Below, one piece after another: positions 26,565-35,830 of a stretch of DNA of 64,000 nucleotides (position 1 is the stretch's first letter; each line of letters starts with the position of its first letter). The notes under the pieces are model-generated. The model did no database searches, was not told the DNA's origin, and saw only the letters and a program-made list of their open reading frames with translations. The position numbers were made by a program, and so were the translations under genes. Source of the DNA: Alphaproteobacteria bacterium (lineage in GTDB: Bacteria > Pseudomonadota > Alphaproteobacteria > Rhodobacterales > Rhodobacteraceae); contig JAAAPD010000067.1 of assembly GCA_009908505.1 (NCBI GenBank), positions 142,399-206,398 of the forward strand. Direction: 5' to 3'.

Positions 26565-27632
26565 ATGGTTCTGGTCACACGCGCATGTCTGATCGGCCTG
26601 CTTCTGCTGCCGCTTCGACTTGACGCGCAAGAGGGCGCGTTGGTCTTTGCGACCGTCGACAGGGTACCGTTTTCCCATGAGGGGGCCGATGGACACGAGG
26701 GGTTCAGCATCGACCTGATGTCGGCGATTGCCGGGCAGTTGGGGCGCGAGGTCCGTTTCCTGACCGTCGACGAGTTTCCCGAGATGCTGGACTTGGTCGA
26801 AAGTGGCGAGGTAGACGGGGCCGTCGCCAACATTTCGATCACAGCGGAACGCGAGGAACGGCTCGACTTCACCCAGCCGATTTTCGAATCCGGCCTGAAG
26901 ATCCTGGTGCCGGCGGACATGGGCGGCCCATCCATCCTGCGCGCTCTGATGACCCGCGAAATCCTTTATGCGGTGTTGATCGCGCTTGGCTTGCTCTTCG
27001 GCGGCGGCCTTCTGATGTGGCTGTTCGAACGGCGCAAGCAACCCTATTTCGATCGCCCGCTGAACGACGCGATCTTCCCATCCTTCTGGTGGGCGCTGAA
27101 CCTGGTGGTGAATGGTGGCTTCGAAGAAAGGATGCCGCAATCACGGGCGGGCCGGGTTTTCGCCACCCTACTGGTGATCGCAAGCCTATTCGTCGTCTCT
27201 GTCTTCGTGGCGACGATCACGGCGGCCGTGACTGTCGAAGCGATCCGGGACAACATCGATTCGATCAACGACCTCGAAGGGCGGCGTATCGGAACGATCG
27301 AGGCCTCGACCGCGGCGATCCTGCTCGACAGCCGCGACCTCGGCTTCTTGGGCTACAGCGATCCGCAAGCGATGTTCAGGGCCTTTGAACGCGGCGAGGT
27401 CGAGGCCCTGGTCTTCGACGGGCCAATCCTGGCCTATTACGCGGCCAATGACGGGATGGGGCAGGCCATTCTGTTGCCACGGAACTATCGCCCGGAAAAT
27501 TACGGTATCGCCCTGCCAGCCAACAGCCCGTTGCGTGAACCGATCAACCAGGGCCTGTTGCGCTTGCGCGAGGACGGCACCTATGGCGGTCTTCTGGATC
27601 TTTGGTTCGGAACGTCCTACGCGCCCGACTGA
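26565..27632 (+). CDS. Ionotropic glutamate receptor-like channel (GluR0 type)
   Basis: 355 residues in the order of prokaryotic glutamate-receptor channels: signal peptide (1-21), first half of an amino-acid-binding lobe (about 25-118), TM1 (132-153), pore helix and loop (168-190), TM2 (197-222), second lobe half (230-350). The ligand arginine lies in SITAEREERLDFT (Arg96) and the amino-group acid in ALVFDGPIL (Asp285), as in amino-acid-binding proteins. The pore loop reads NLVVNGGFEERMP rather than a potassium-type TVGYGD, so selectivity is uncertain. It probably acts in the inner membrane and senses a periplasmic amino acid or related ligand. Confidence 0.82.
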   Translation: MVLVTRACLIGLLLLPLRLDAQEGALVFATVDRVPFSHEGADGHEGFSIDLMSAIAGQLGREVRFLTVDEFPEMLDLVESGEVDGAVANISITAEREERLDFTQPIFESGLKILVPADMGGPSILRALMTREILYAVLIALGLLFGGGLLMWLFERRKQPYFDRPLNDAIFPSFWWALNLVVNGGFEERMPQSRAGRVFATLLVIASLFVVSVFVATITAAVTVEAIRDNIDSINDLEGRRIGTIEASTAAILLDSRDLGFLGYSDPQAMFRAFERGEVEALVFDGPILAYYAANDGMGQAILLPRNYRPENYGIALPANSPLREPINQGLLRLREDGTYGGLLDLWFGTSYAPD

Positions 27633-27910
27633 CCCTCGCCATCGTCGCGCCAGCGTGAGCGTGCCGCCCAGAGCGACGCGAGGATCAGCACGACCTGGGT
27701 CGGAACGAAATAGACAAGGAAGAAGACCAGGATCGTCACGCCCGTGCCGGCTTGCATCACGTAGATCAACGTCAGCAGGGGGGACCAGAGGAGCGCGAAT
27801 ACCAACAGCAGGATCACCGCATCCGCCAGGACCGGGCCCCAGGCGGCGAACCAGCCGGGCCGCTCGCCGCGCGCGATACGGCGCTTGGCAAGGGTCCGGC
27901 TGAGGATCAT
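27617..27910 (-). CDS. Small membrane protein of unknown function
   Basis: 97 residues from the ATG at 27910 ([20 protein letters not shown]). Two strong hydrophobic segments (PVLADAVILLLVFALLWSPL and GVTILVFFLVYFVPTQVVLI) follow a basic N-terminus. The ATG shares one base with the dapD stop (TGATG), so it is coupled to dapD. It overlaps the convergent channel gene by 16 bp. No family recognised. Confidence 0.7.
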   Translation of the reverse strand: MILSRTLAKRRIARGERPGWFAAWGPVLADAVILLLVFALLWSPLLTLIYVMQAGTGVTILVFFLVYFVPTQVVLILASLWAARSRWRDDGEGQSGA

Positions 27911-28737
27911 CAGTCGCGCAACAACTCGTTGATCCCGGTCTTGGAGCGTGTCTTCTCGTCCACCCGCTTCACGATGACCGCGCAATAAAGGTTGAGGTTG
28001 TTCTTGGTCGGCATCGAGCCGGCCACGACCACCGAATAGGGCGGCACTTCGCCCATGAAGACCTCTCCGGTTTCGCGGTCGACGATCTTGGTGGATTTGC
28101 CGATAAAGACGCCCATGCCAAGGACCGAGCCCTCGCGCACGATGCAGCCTTCGACCACCTCGGAGCGGGCGCCGATGAAGCAGTTGTCCTCGATGATGGT
28201 CGGCCCGGCCTGCATCGGTTCAAGCACCCCGCCGATGCCGACACCGCCGGACAGGTGCACGTTCTTGCCGATCTGGGCACAGCTGCCCACGGTGGCCCAG
28301 GTGTCGACCATGGTGCCTTCGTCCACGTAAGCGCCCAGATTCACGAAGGACGGCATCAGCACCACGCCCGGGGCGATATAGGCCGATTTGCGGACGACAC
28401 AGTTGGGAACCGCGCGGAAGCCGGCAGCGCGCCACTGGTTGTCACCCCAGCCCTTGAATTTGCTGTCGACCTTGTCCCACCAGCCGCCACCTTGCGGGCC
28501 GTTGTCATGCTGTTCCATGTCCTTGATACGGAACCCCAGCAGCACCGCTTTCTTGGCCCATTGGTTCACGTGCCAATCGCCGTTTTCCTGCCGTTCCGCG
28601 ACACGCAACTGTCCGCTATCCAATGCGTTCAGCGTATCCTCGATCGCCTCGCGGGTTTCGCCGCCCGTGCTGGAGGTGATCTTGTCGCGGGTTTCCCAGG
28701 CGGCTTCGATGGCGGTTTCAAGCTGGGCATTGGACAT
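27910..28737 (-). CDS. dapD: 2,3,4,5-tetrahydropyridine-2,6-dicarboxylate N-succinyltransferase
   Basis: 275 residues from the ATG at 28737 ([18 protein letters not shown]); the frame open to 28977 has no similarity upstream. A left-handed beta-helix acyltransferase with hexapeptide repeats ([40 protein letters not shown]). It transfers succinyl from succinyl-CoA to tetrahydrodipicolinate in lysine/DAP synthesis, the step upstream of DapE encoded at 22031. A small membrane protein gene follows with a 1-bp overlap. Confidence 0.96.
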   Translation of the reverse strand: MSNAQLETAIEAAWETRDKITSSTGGETREAIEDTLNALDSGQLRVAERQENGDWHVNQWAKKAVLLGFRIKDMEQHDNGPQGGGWWDKVDSKFKGWGDNQWRAAGFRAVPNCVVRKSAYIAPGVVLMPSFVNLGAYVDEGTMVDTWATVGSCAQIGKNVHLSGGVGIGGVLEPMQAGPTIIEDNCFIGARSEVVEGCIVREGSVLGMGVFIGKSTKIVDRETGEVFMGEVPPYSVVVAGSMPTKNNLNLYCAVIVKRVDEKTRSKTGINELLRD

Positions 28738-28887
28738 GGGGCTCTCCGATACGGTTACGCGTTTCGTGCGCAAATATCCTGTGGCGACGCGTTGGGCAAT
28801 CACTGTCTGGGCCTGTCGCGGTCCTGTCATTGGACATAACCAGCGAAGCCTGCCATCAAACCCCGAGCTGTTCTCGAGGAGCCGAGC

Positions 28888-29736
28888 ATGAAAGACGACA
28901 ATCGCCGCCATCCCTTCCGTTATTCCGGTGAAGACCGCGACGTGGCCGAACATGTGCCGGAAACGGCGCAAACCCAATCCCCGGCCTACAGGCTGGCCTT
29001 TTCGGACGAGGAATTCCTGTGTCGCGACGAATTACGGCCGGTTCGGCTACAGCTGGAACTGCTCAAGCCCGAACTCCTGATGAACGAGGCCGGGGTGAAC
29101 TCCACGATCGTGCTGTTCGGCGGTGCACGCATCCCGGAACCGGCCGAAAAGGAAGGGGCACGCACCCGAACCCTGGCGGACCTGTCGAAATACTACGACG
29201 AGGCGAGGACTTTCTCTCGGTTGATGACGGAAAGATCCGTCGCCAACGGAGGTTTGGAAAACGTCATCGTGACTGGCGGGGGCCCGGGCGTGATGGAGGC
29301 GGGCAATCGCGGCGCCGCGGATGCAGGGGGCAAGTCAATCGGGCTTAACATCGTCCTGCCCCACGAACAGGCGCCCAATGAGTACGTCACACCCGAGCTT
29401 TGCTTCAATTTCCACTATTTCGCCGTTCGCAAGATGCATTTCCTGATGCGGGCCAAGGCGGTCTGCATCTTCCCCGGCGGGTTTGGCACCATGGACGAGA
29501 TGTTCGAGGCCCTGACCCTGATCCAAACCGGGCGAATGGAACAGGTGCCGTTCCTGTTGTTCGGGCGTGAATTCTGGGAAAGGATCATCAACTGGGAGGC
29601 GCTGGCTGATGCCGGTACGATCTCGGACGAGGACCTGAAGCTTTTCCGCTATGCCGAAACCGCCGAGGAGGCGGTCGACTTGCTGGAAAACTGGGAAGGC
29701 GCCGGGGAAAAGCGCGGGGCGATCCCGGGGCGATGA
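28888..29736 (+). CDS. LOG-family protein (TIGR00730-type)
   Basis: 282 residues, the longer form of the LOG / cytokinin-activating family. A polar N-terminus of about 70 residues precedes the Rossmann core. [20 protein letters not shown] lies near residues 129-148 and [20 protein letters not shown] near 196, the nucleotide-binding and catalytic (Glu) motif. Family members hydrolyse nucleoside 5'-monophosphates to base and ribose 5-phosphate. The in vivo substrate here is unknown. Its stop overlaps the gluconokinase start by 4 bp. Confidence 0.85.
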   Translation: MKDDNRRHPFRYSGEDRDVAEHVPETAQTQSPAYRLAFSDEEFLCRDELRPVRLQLELLKPELLMNEAGVNSTIVLFGGARIPEPAEKEGARTRTLADLSKYYDEARTFSRLMTERSVANGGLENVIVTGGGPGVMEAGNRGAADAGGKSIGLNIVLPHEQAPNEYVTPELCFNFHYFAVRKMHFLMRAKAVCIFPGGFGTMDEMFEALTLIQTGRMEQVPFLLFGREFWERIINWEALADAGTISDEDLKLFRYAETAEEAVDLLENWEGAGEKRGAIPGR

Positions 29737-30215
29737 AACTTCTTGTCATGGGTGTGTCCGGGTCGGGCAAATCAACGATCGGTGCCGCGCTGGCCGACAG
29801 GCTGGACGCGCGGTTCATCGACGCCGACGATCTGCACCCGCCTGAAAACGTCGCGGTGATGGCGGCGGGCCGTCCCCTGACCGACGAAATGCGGTGGCCT
29901 TGGCTGGAGGCCTGCGCCGCGGCGATGCAGGAAACGGGGCCGGTCGTTCTGGGTTGCTCTGCGCTCACGCGCGCCTATCGCGACCGGCTGCGGGCGGCGG
30001 TGCCGCGGCTGCGCGTGGTCTATCCGCAAGCTGACCGCGCCGTGATCGAGACGCGCATGGCCGCGCGGCAAGATCATTTCATGCCACTCAGTCTGCTGGA
30101 CAGCCAATTCGCAACGCTGGAACCGCCCGGGGCGGATGAAAGACCGATCACGGTTTCCATCGCCCCGGCAATCCCGGACATCGTTGATCGCATCCTTGAA
30201 GGCCTGAAGGCCTAG
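29733..30215 (+). CDS. gntK: Gluconokinase
   Basis: A 160-residue P-loop kinase of the GntK/IdnK group. The Walker A is GVSGSGKST at residues 7-15. DADDLHPPENVAVMAAGRPL, followed by TDEMRWPWL, is typical of gluconokinases, as is CSALTRAYRDRLR. It phosphorylates gluconate to 6-phosphogluconate, feeding Entner-Doudoroff. It is coupled to the LOG gene (ATGA) and convergent, sharing CTAG, with the sugar-locus oxidoreductase. It may serve the sugar locus, but this is inference. Confidence 0.88.
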   Translation: MKLLVMGVSGSGKSTIGAALADRLDARFIDADDLHPPENVAVMAAGRPLTDEMRWPWLEACAAAMQETGPVVLGCSALTRAYRDRLRAAVPRLRVVYPQADRAVIETRMAARQDHFMPLSLLDSQFATLEPPGADERPITVSIAPAIPDIVDRILEGLKA

Positions 30216-31318
30216 CGCGTCACCCAGGCGCCATCCTTGCCGCTCGACTCGATGCAGGCGCCGATGAACCACATTCCGGCCAGTCCGGCCCCGATCCCCG
30301 GCAAGAGGCTGCCGTTGCCGGTGCCCGAAATCAGGTCGGCCGCCTCGTTGTATAGCGTTGCGAACCCTTCCAGGTAGCCCTCCGGATGGCCGGGCGGCAC
30401 CCGTGTGTAGTCGGCGCCTGTCCCCGCTCCGCCGCGCGTCAGGATCTGCTTGGGTTCGCCAAAGCGCGTGAAGGTCATGACATTGGGGTTTTCCTGCGCC
30501 CATTCGATGCCGCCTTTGTCGCCATAGATCCGCAATCGCAGCCCGTTCTCGCAGCCGACGGCAACCTGGCTGGCCCAGACCATGCCGCGTGCGCCCTGTT
30601 CCATGCGCAACAGGATATGGGCATTGTCATCGACCTGCCGGCCCGGGGCGAAACTGTGCAATTCGGCCGACAGCGCCTCGGTCCTGAGCCCGCTGACGAA
30701 TGTCAGCAGGTTGAAGGCATGTGTGCCGATATCCCCGATCGCCCCGGCCCCGGACTGTTTCGGATCCGTGCGCCAGGCAGCCTGCTTGTTGTCAGGTTCG
30801 GGGGCCTCGGTCAGCCAGTCCTGGGCATACTCCACCTGAACAACACGAATCCGGCCCAGCGCCCCCTCGGACACCAGTTTGCGCGCGTGCCGGATCAGGG
30901 GGTAGCCGGTGTAGTTGTGGGTCAGGATGAAATGCGCTCCGGTCTCGTCGACCGCATGCGCGATCTCGTCGGCCTGCTCCTGCGTGGCGGCCAGCGGCTT
31001 GTCGCAGATGACGTGCATGCCAGCCTTCAGGAAGGCAATCGTCGGGCCTGCATGCATGTGGTTCGGCGTCACGATGGAAACCACGTCGATCCCATCTGCG
31101 CGGGACGCTTCCGCCTGCGCCATTTCCTCGTAGCTGGCATAGCTGCGCTCGGGGGCGATGCCCAGCTCGGCCGCGCTCTCGGCGGCCCGGTCGGGATCGG
31201 AGGACAAGGCCCCGGCGACCAGGTCGAACCGTCCGTCGATGCGCGACGCGATGCGATGAACACCGCCGATAAAGGCGCCCTGGCCACCTCCGACCATTCC
31301 CAGTTTCAATCGTGTCAT
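30212..31318 (-). CDS. Gfo/Idh/MocA-family oxidoreductase
   Basis: 368 residues. The N-terminal NAD(P)-binding fold (MVGGGQGAFIGGVHR near residue 8) is followed by the family motif with catalytic lysine, CDKPLAATQEQADE, near residue 93, and an alpha/beta substrate domain. These enzymes oxidise or reduce sugar hydroxyls, often at C1 or C3. The start overlaps the preceding isomerase-like gene by 4 bp. It belongs to the left arm of the sugar locus with the LacI regulator. Confidence 0.88.
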   Translation of the reverse strand: MTRLKLGMVGGGQGAFIGGVHRIASRIDGRFDLVAGALSSDPDRAAESAAELGIAPERSYASYEEMAQAEASRADGIDVVSIVTPNHMHAGPTIAFLKAGMHVICDKPLAATQEQADEIAHAVDETGAHFILTHNYTGYPLIRHARKLVSEGALGRIRVVQVEYAQDWLTEAPEPDNKQAAWRTDPKQSGAGAIGDIGTHAFNLLTFVSGLRTEALSAELHSFAPGRQVDDNAHILLRMEQGARGMVWASQVAVGCENGLRLRIYGDKGGIEWAQENPNVMTFTRFGEPKQILTRGGAGTGADYTRVPPGHPEGYLEGFATLYNEAADLISGTGNGSLLPGIGAGLAGMWFIGACIESSGKDGAWVTR

Positions 31319-32370
31319 AGGCCCAACATTCCCCTGATTGCCGCGTCGTCGCGGTCGCCCCCGGCAAAATCGTCAAATGCCTTTTCGGGCGGTTCGATCA
31401 TATGCGCGGCGATGAACGGTGCGCCCTCGGCCGCGCCCTGTTGTGCGGACTTGATGCAGCATTCCCATTCCAGCACCGCCCAGCTGTCATAGCCATACTG
31501 GGTCAGCTTGCTGAAAATGCCCGCGAAGTCGACCTGACCGTCGCCCAGGCTGCGGAACCGGCCGGCGCGCTGTGTCCAGGGCTGATAGCCGGAATACACA
31601 CCCTGTCGTCCGTCCGGATTGAACTCGGCGTCCTTCACGTGGAAGGCGTTGATGCGATCTTGGTAGAGGTCGATGAAGGCAAGGTAGTCCATCCCCTGCA
31701 ACAGGAAATGACTGGGGTCATAGTTGATCCGGGCCGCCTCATGTTCCTTCACTCGATCGAGGAACATTTCCCATGTGGCGCCGTCGAACAGGTCTTCGCC
31801 GGGGTGCAATTCGAAGCCGATATCGACCCCCTTGTCCTTGTAGTGGTCGAATATCGTCAGCCAGCGGCGAGCCAACTCGTCAAAGGCCTCTTCGATAAGG
31901 CCCTCAGGACGCTGCGGCCAAGGGTAGAGGAACGGGAAGGCCAGAGACCCGGAAAAGCTGACCGTGTGATCGAGTCCAAGACGGCGGGATGCGTCTGCAG
32001 CTTTCGTCACCTGGTCCACCGCCCATGCCTGCCGCGCCTTGGGATTTCCGCGAAAGGCCTCGGGCGCGAAGGCATCGAAGGCCGCGTCATAGGCCGGGTT
32101 CACGGCCACCAGCTGGCCCTGCAAATGGGTAGATAGCTCTGTGATCTCGACCCCGGCATCGTCACAGATGCCCTTGACCTCGTCGCAATAGCTGTCGCTT
32201 TCGGCGGCCTTGTCCAAGTCGAAGAGCCGCCCGTCGAAGGTCGGGATCTGAACGCCCTTGTAGCCCAGTCCCGCGGCCCACCTGGTGATGTTTTCAAGGC
32301 TGTCGAACGGCGCCTCATCCCCTGCAAACTGCGCGAGGAATAACCCCGGCCCCTTGATCTGGCTTGGCAT
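31315..32370 (-). CDS. Sugar phosphate isomerase/epimerase family TIM barrel
   Basis: 351 residues with the AP-endonuclease-2-like barrel fold. Metal-ligand patterns are visible in DIGFELHPGEDLF, INYDPSHFLLQGMDYLAFID and NAFHVKDAEF. Length and pattern fit the large xylose-isomerase-like proteins often paired with Gfo/Idh/MocA oxidoreductases in sugar or inositol breakdown. A functional assignment (isomerase, epimerase or dehydratase) is not possible from sequence. The start is 9 bp after the LacI-type regulator stop, and the gene overlaps the next by 4 bp. Confidence 0.85.
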   Translation of the reverse strand: MPSQIKGPGLFLAQFAGDEAPFDSLENITRWAAGLGYKGVQIPTFDGRLFDLDKAAESDSYCDEVKGICDDAGVEITELSTHLQGQLVAVNPAYDAAFDAFAPEAFRGNPKARQAWAVDQVTKAADASRRLGLDHTVSFSGSLAFPFLYPWPQRPEGLIEEAFDELARRWLTIFDHYKDKGVDIGFELHPGEDLFDGATWEMFLDRVKEHEAARINYDPSHFLLQGMDYLAFIDLYQDRINAFHVKDAEFNPDGRQGVYSGYQPWTQRAGRFRSLGDGQVDFAGIFSKLTQYGYDSWAVLEWECCIKSAQQGAAEGAPFIAAHMIEPPEKAFDDFAGGDRDDAAIRGMLGL

Positions 32371-32379
32371 GATCTCTCC

Positions 32380-33399
32380 TTATCCCTGTGTGATCTGCTC
32401 TTTCGTCGGAACTTCCAGCATCTGCATGGGGGGGGCCGACGGATCCTTGATGGCCCGCATTGCGGCATTGGCCAGGAACTCCCCGGCCTTGGCCACATTT
32501 TCATGGACCGAGATGATATCGCGCCGGAAATAATGCAGGAACGGCAACGCCTCTTTCGAGAAGATATCGATGTCCCGACCCAGAACGCGGCCATTCGCTT
32601 CGACGGCGCCGACACAGGCCATCGCCCCGGTCGTGCTGCCGCAGACGATTCCGTCCGTCTCGGGGCGTTCCCGCAGGATTTCGGAAACCTTGGCCCGGAT
32701 CGCCTCGCCGCCACTGTCGCTGTCGACCCGTTGGACCACCCGGAAATCGACGCCCCGCGCGGCGGATTGCTCGGTCGCGCCCGCCTTCATGTGGCTGGAA
32801 TAGGCGTGGGCCGCGGGCGGCGCGACCAGGATCAGCGATCGGCGGCCCCGGTCGACAAGGGCGTCTACCCCGAGTCTGGCGAAGGCATGGTTATCATAGT
32901 CGTAATAGGCATGTTCCGGCGCACGGTTACTGCGCCCGTGGGCCGCGAAGGGAAAACCGCGCTCCATCAGGTAGTCGACGCGTGGGTCGTCGGGCTGAAC
33001 CTGGTTGAAGACGACCGCATCCGCGGATTGCGTCTCCACGATGTAGCGAATGGGTTTCATCGGGTCTTCATCCGGGAAAAATGGCGTGACGATCAGGTGG
33101 AAGGCCGTATTGCGCAGCCCCCCCGCAAGCGAGGTGATCAGCCGTGCGGTATGGTTCATCATGTCGTGTTCGGTCGACATGACCAGGCTTATGACATTGG
33201 TTCGCCCGGTCCGCAGTCGAACGCCCGCGCGGTTGGGCACATAGCCCACCTCCTGCGCGATCTTGCGCACCAGCGCCTTGGTGTCCGCGCCGATATCTGG
33301 TGCGTCGCTCAGCGCGCGGCTGACCGTGGGCACGGCCAAACCGGCCAGGTTGGCAATCGTCTTGAGCGTCGGCTTGGTGCCGGTCGAGTGTTCGACCAC
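32380..33399 (-). CDS. LacI-family transcriptional regulator
   Basis: 339 residues. The LacI helix-turn-helix (TLKTIANLAGLAVPTVSRAL, then SDAPDIG) lies at residues 11-37, with a hinge and periplasmic-binding-protein-like effector domain to the end. It is the first gene of the left arm and faces the ABC importer across a 189-bp spacer with two LacI-type palindromes (33536-33569). It most likely represses both arms until a sugar effector binds. The effector is unknown; the locus suggests a beta-mannoside or its breakdown product. Confidence 0.92.
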   Translation of the reverse strand: MVEHSTGTKPTLKTIANLAGLAVPTVSRALSDAPDIGADTKALVRKIAQEVGYVPNRAGVRLRTGRTNVISLVMSTEHDMMNHTARLITSLAGGLRNTAFHLIVTPFFPDEDPMKPIRYIVETQSADAVVFNQVQPDDPRVDYLMERGFPFAAHGRSNRAPEHAYYDYDNHAFARLGVDALVDRGRRSLILVAPPAAHAYSSHMKAGATEQSAARGVDFRVVQRVDSDSGGEAIRAKVSEILRERPETDGIVCGSTTGAMACVGAVEANGRVLGRDIDIFSKEALPFLHYFRRDIISVHENVAKAGEFLANAAMRAIKDPSAPPMQMLEVPTKEQITQG

Positions 33400-33522
33400 C
33401 TTCGGTCCTCCCTTTGACAGTTCGCCGATGGCCTAATCCACGCCGCCCGGCAATGCAAAACCGGTGCCTTTCCGAAATGGCTTAAAAGGCAGGGAACAGG
33501 GCTGAATCGCCGGAAAACTGTC

Positions 33523-33549
33523 TTGTCAGATATTACTAAAACGTTATAG
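33523..33549 (+). promoter_or_regulatory. Candidate promoter of the sugar importer operon
   Basis: TTGTCA at 33523-33528 matches the -35 consensus at five of six positions. TATAGG or TTATAG near 33544-33550 can serve as -10 with 15-16 bp spacing. The -10 lies inside the first operator-like palindrome, as expected for repression by the adjacent LacI-type protein. Confidence 0.45.
33536..33549. promoter_or_regulatory. LacI-type operator 1
   Basis: CTAAAACGTTATAG is a near-perfect palindrome around a central CG, the usual LacI/GalR operator form. It lies between lacI-type gene and importer. A second similar site starts 20 bp downstream. Confidence 0.65.
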
Positions 33550-33555
33550 GGAAGT

Positions 33556-33569
33556 CTATAACGATTTAG
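33556..33569. promoter_or_regulatory. LacI-type operator 2
   Basis: CTATAACGATTTAG shares the CTA-N3-CG-N3-TAG form of operator 1. Its centre is exactly 20 bp, about two helical turns, from that of operator 1, so two dimers would bind on the same DNA face. It also forms CGTTATAG...CTATAACG with the right half of site 1. Confidence 0.6.
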
Positions 33570-33588
33570 AATCAGGGAGGATCAAATC

Positions 33589-34821
33589 GTGAAACTGACC
33601 ACAAAACTACTTTCCGCATCCGCGATTGTTAGCGCCACCAGCGTTGGCGCCGTCGAATTGGAGGTGACCCATTGGTGGACCTCGGGCGGTGAAGCCGCTG
33701 CTGTCTCCGAGCTGGCCAAGGCATTCAACGAACAAACCGATCACACCTGGGTCGATGGCGCGATCGCCGGCTCAGGCGGAACGGCCCGCCCGATCATGAT
33801 TTCGCGTATCACCGGCGGCGACCCGATGGGCGCCACCCAGTTCAACCACGGCCGCCAGGCCGAGGAACTGGTCGAAGCCGGCCTGATGCAGGACCTGACG
33901 GAAGTGGCCGAGGCCCAGAACTGGCGCGACATCGTCAAGCCGGTCTCGCTGCTTGATGCCTGTACCATCGACGGCCGGGTCTACTGCGCGCCGCTGAACA
34001 TCCATTCCTGGCAGTGGCTGTGGCTGTCGCATGACGCCTACGAACAGGCCGGCGTCGACGTGCCCACCAACTGGGACGAATTCGTCGCCGCCGCGCCGGC
34101 GTTGCAGGAACAGGGCATCGTGCCCCTGGCCATGGGCGAACAGGCCTGGCAACAATCCGGCGCCTTCGGTGTGATGGCGATCGCGCTGGCCGGGGAGGAG
34201 GCATGGCGCGCCGTCAACATCGACCTCGATGCCGACGTCGCCGCCGGTTCGGCCTACCAACGTGTTTTCGAAGCCGCTGCACAGGCCCGCGAACTGGCGG
34301 CCGACACCAATGTCGGCGACTGGAACCTGGCGACCAACATGGTGATCACCGGCCAGGCCGGGGGTCAGATTATGGGCGACTGGGCCCAGGGTGAATTCCA
34401 GGTGGCCGGCCAGGTCGCCGGCGAGGATTATACCTGCCTGCCGGGCCTGGGCGAGACACAGGTTCTCGATACCGGCGGCGACGCGTTCTATTTCCCCAAG
34501 AACGACGACCCCGAGATCACCGCCGCGCAGCTTGAACTTGCTGCGTTGCTGGTCTCGCCGGAGGTCCAGGTGGACTTCAACCTCAAGAAGGGGTCGCTGC
34601 CCGTGCGCGGCGATGTCGACCTCGAGGCGGCGAACGACTGCATGCGCAAGGGTCTGGACATCCTCGCCAACGGCAACATTCTGCCCTCGGGTGACATGGC
34701 GCTGACGCCCGACGTTCAAGGCCAGATCGAGGACCTGATGGCCGAGTTCTGGAGCGATCCGTCCTACACGGCCGAGGATGCACAGGCGCGCTACGCCGAT
34801 ATCATCGCGAGCGCGAACTGA
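33589..34821 (+). CDS. Carbohydrate ABC transporter substrate-binding protein (CUT1)
   Basis: 410 residues, GTG start behind GGGAGG. Signal peptide (MKLTTKLLSASAIVSATSVG) then a type-1 sugar-binding domain: LEVTHWWTSGGEAAAVSELA near residue 22, GGTARPIMISRI, and DWNLATNMVITGQAGGQIMG, followed by DWAQGEF. It resembles the glucose/mannose-type GtsA group of periplasmic binding proteins. It delivers sugar to the two permeases that follow. A hairpin after the stop may raise its level above the permeases. Confidence 0.93.
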   Translation: MKLTTKLLSASAIVSATSVGAVELEVTHWWTSGGEAAAVSELAKAFNEQTDHTWVDGAIAGSGGTARPIMISRITGGDPMGATQFNHGRQAEELVEAGLMQDLTEVAEAQNWRDIVKPVSLLDACTIDGRVYCAPLNIHSWQWLWLSHDAYEQAGVDVPTNWDEFVAAAPALQEQGIVPLAMGEQAWQQSGAFGVMAIALAGEEAWRAVNIDLDADVAAGSAYQRVFEAAAQARELAADTNVGDWNLATNMVITGQAGGQIMGDWAQGEFQVAGQVAGEDYTCLPGLGETQVLDTGGDAFYFPKNDDPEITAAQLELAALLVSPEVQVDFNLKKGSLPVRGDVDLEAANDCMRKGLDILANGNILPSGDMALTPDVQGQIEDLMAEFWSDPSYTAEDAQARYADIIASAN

Positions 34822-34829
34822 TCCGCTAG

Positions 34830-34867
34830 AAAGAGGCCCGGTCACACGGATTGGCCGGGCCTCTTTT
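34830..34867 (+). terminator. Partial terminator between binding protein and permease genes
   Basis: AAAGAGGCCCGG (34830-34841) pairs with CCGGGCCTCTTT (34855-34866) and ends in a T run. Strong enough for intrinsic termination. Placed inside the operon, it would yield more binding protein than permease, a common device in ABC operons. Confidence 0.75.
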
Positions 34868-34912
34868 TGCGAGACCCCGGTCCCGCTCACGCGGGCCGAG
34901 AAGGAGGACCCC

Positions 34913-35830
34913 ATGAGCAGCGCCGAACACGCCCCGGCCGGGCCGGGTAAACGCCCCATCCGCCTATTCCGCAACCTATGGTCAAAGATCGCGGCGATCC
35001 CGATGATCCTCGTTTCGGTCGGGATCTTCGTCGGCGGCACGATCTGGACGATTGTCTATTCCTTCACGGATTCCGGCCTGTTGCCAAGATTGAACTGGGT
35101 CGGACTGGAGCAGTATGAACGGCTCTGGTCGACGCGACGCTGGCTGGTTTCGATCGAAAACCTAGCCGTCTTCGGGATCGCATCTCTGATCCTGACCTTC
35201 GCGCTGGGCTTCCTTTTGGCCGCGCTGCTCGACCGCAAGATCCGCTTCGAGGACACGTTCCGCACGATCCTGCTATATCCTTTCGCGCTCAGCTTCATCG
35301 TTACAGGGCTTGTCTGGCAGTGGATCCTGAACCCGGAATTCGGCGTGCAGTCGATCGTCCGCGGCCTCGGCTTCGAAAGCTTCACATTCGATCCGCTCTA
35401 CGATTCCAGCAAGGTGATGATCGGCCTGCTCATCGCGGGCCTATGGCAGGGGACGGGGCTGATCATGGTCATCCTGCTCGCCGGCTTGCGCGGTATCGAC
35501 GAAGACATTTGGAAAGCCAGCCGCGTCGACGGCATTCCCGCTTGGAAAACCTACATCGTGATCATCATCCCGATGCTCAAACCGGTCTTCATCACGGCCC
35601 TCGTCCTGGTCACCTCGGGGATCGTCAAGCTTTACGATCTGGTCGTGGCCATGACCAGCGGCGGCCCAGGAATATCGTCCGAGGTGCCCGCCAAATTCGT
35701 CTACGACACGTTGTTCACACGGCAAAACCTGGGCCAGGGCTTTGCCGCCTCGACCATGATGCTGGTGACCGTCGCGATCATCCTGATCCCGTGGGCGCTG
35801 CTGCAATTCAGGGGGAAGAAAAATGACTGA
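34913..35830 (+). CDS. Sugar ABC transporter permease (MalF-like)
   Basis: 305 residues from the ATG at 34913 behind AAGGAGG; an open frame further upstream overlaps the terminator and is not real. Six hydrophobic segments. The EAA loop that contacts the ATPase is DEDIWKASRVDGIPAWKTYI near residue 200. It forms the channel with the next permease. The last 8 bp overlap that gene. Confidence 0.93.
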   Translation: MSSAEHAPAGPGKRPIRLFRNLWSKIAAIPMILVSVGIFVGGTIWTIVYSFTDSGLLPRLNWVGLEQYERLWSTRRWLVSIENLAVFGIASLILTFALGFLLAALLDRKIRFEDTFRTILLYPFALSFIVTGLVWQWILNPEFGVQSIVRGLGFESFTFDPLYDSSKVMIGLLIAGLWQGTGLIMVILLAGLRGIDEDIWKASRVDGIPAWKTYIVIIIPMLKPVFITALVLVTSGIVKLYDLVVAMTSGGPGISSEVPAKFVYDTLFTRQNLGQGFAASTMMLVTVAIILIPWALLQFRGKKND

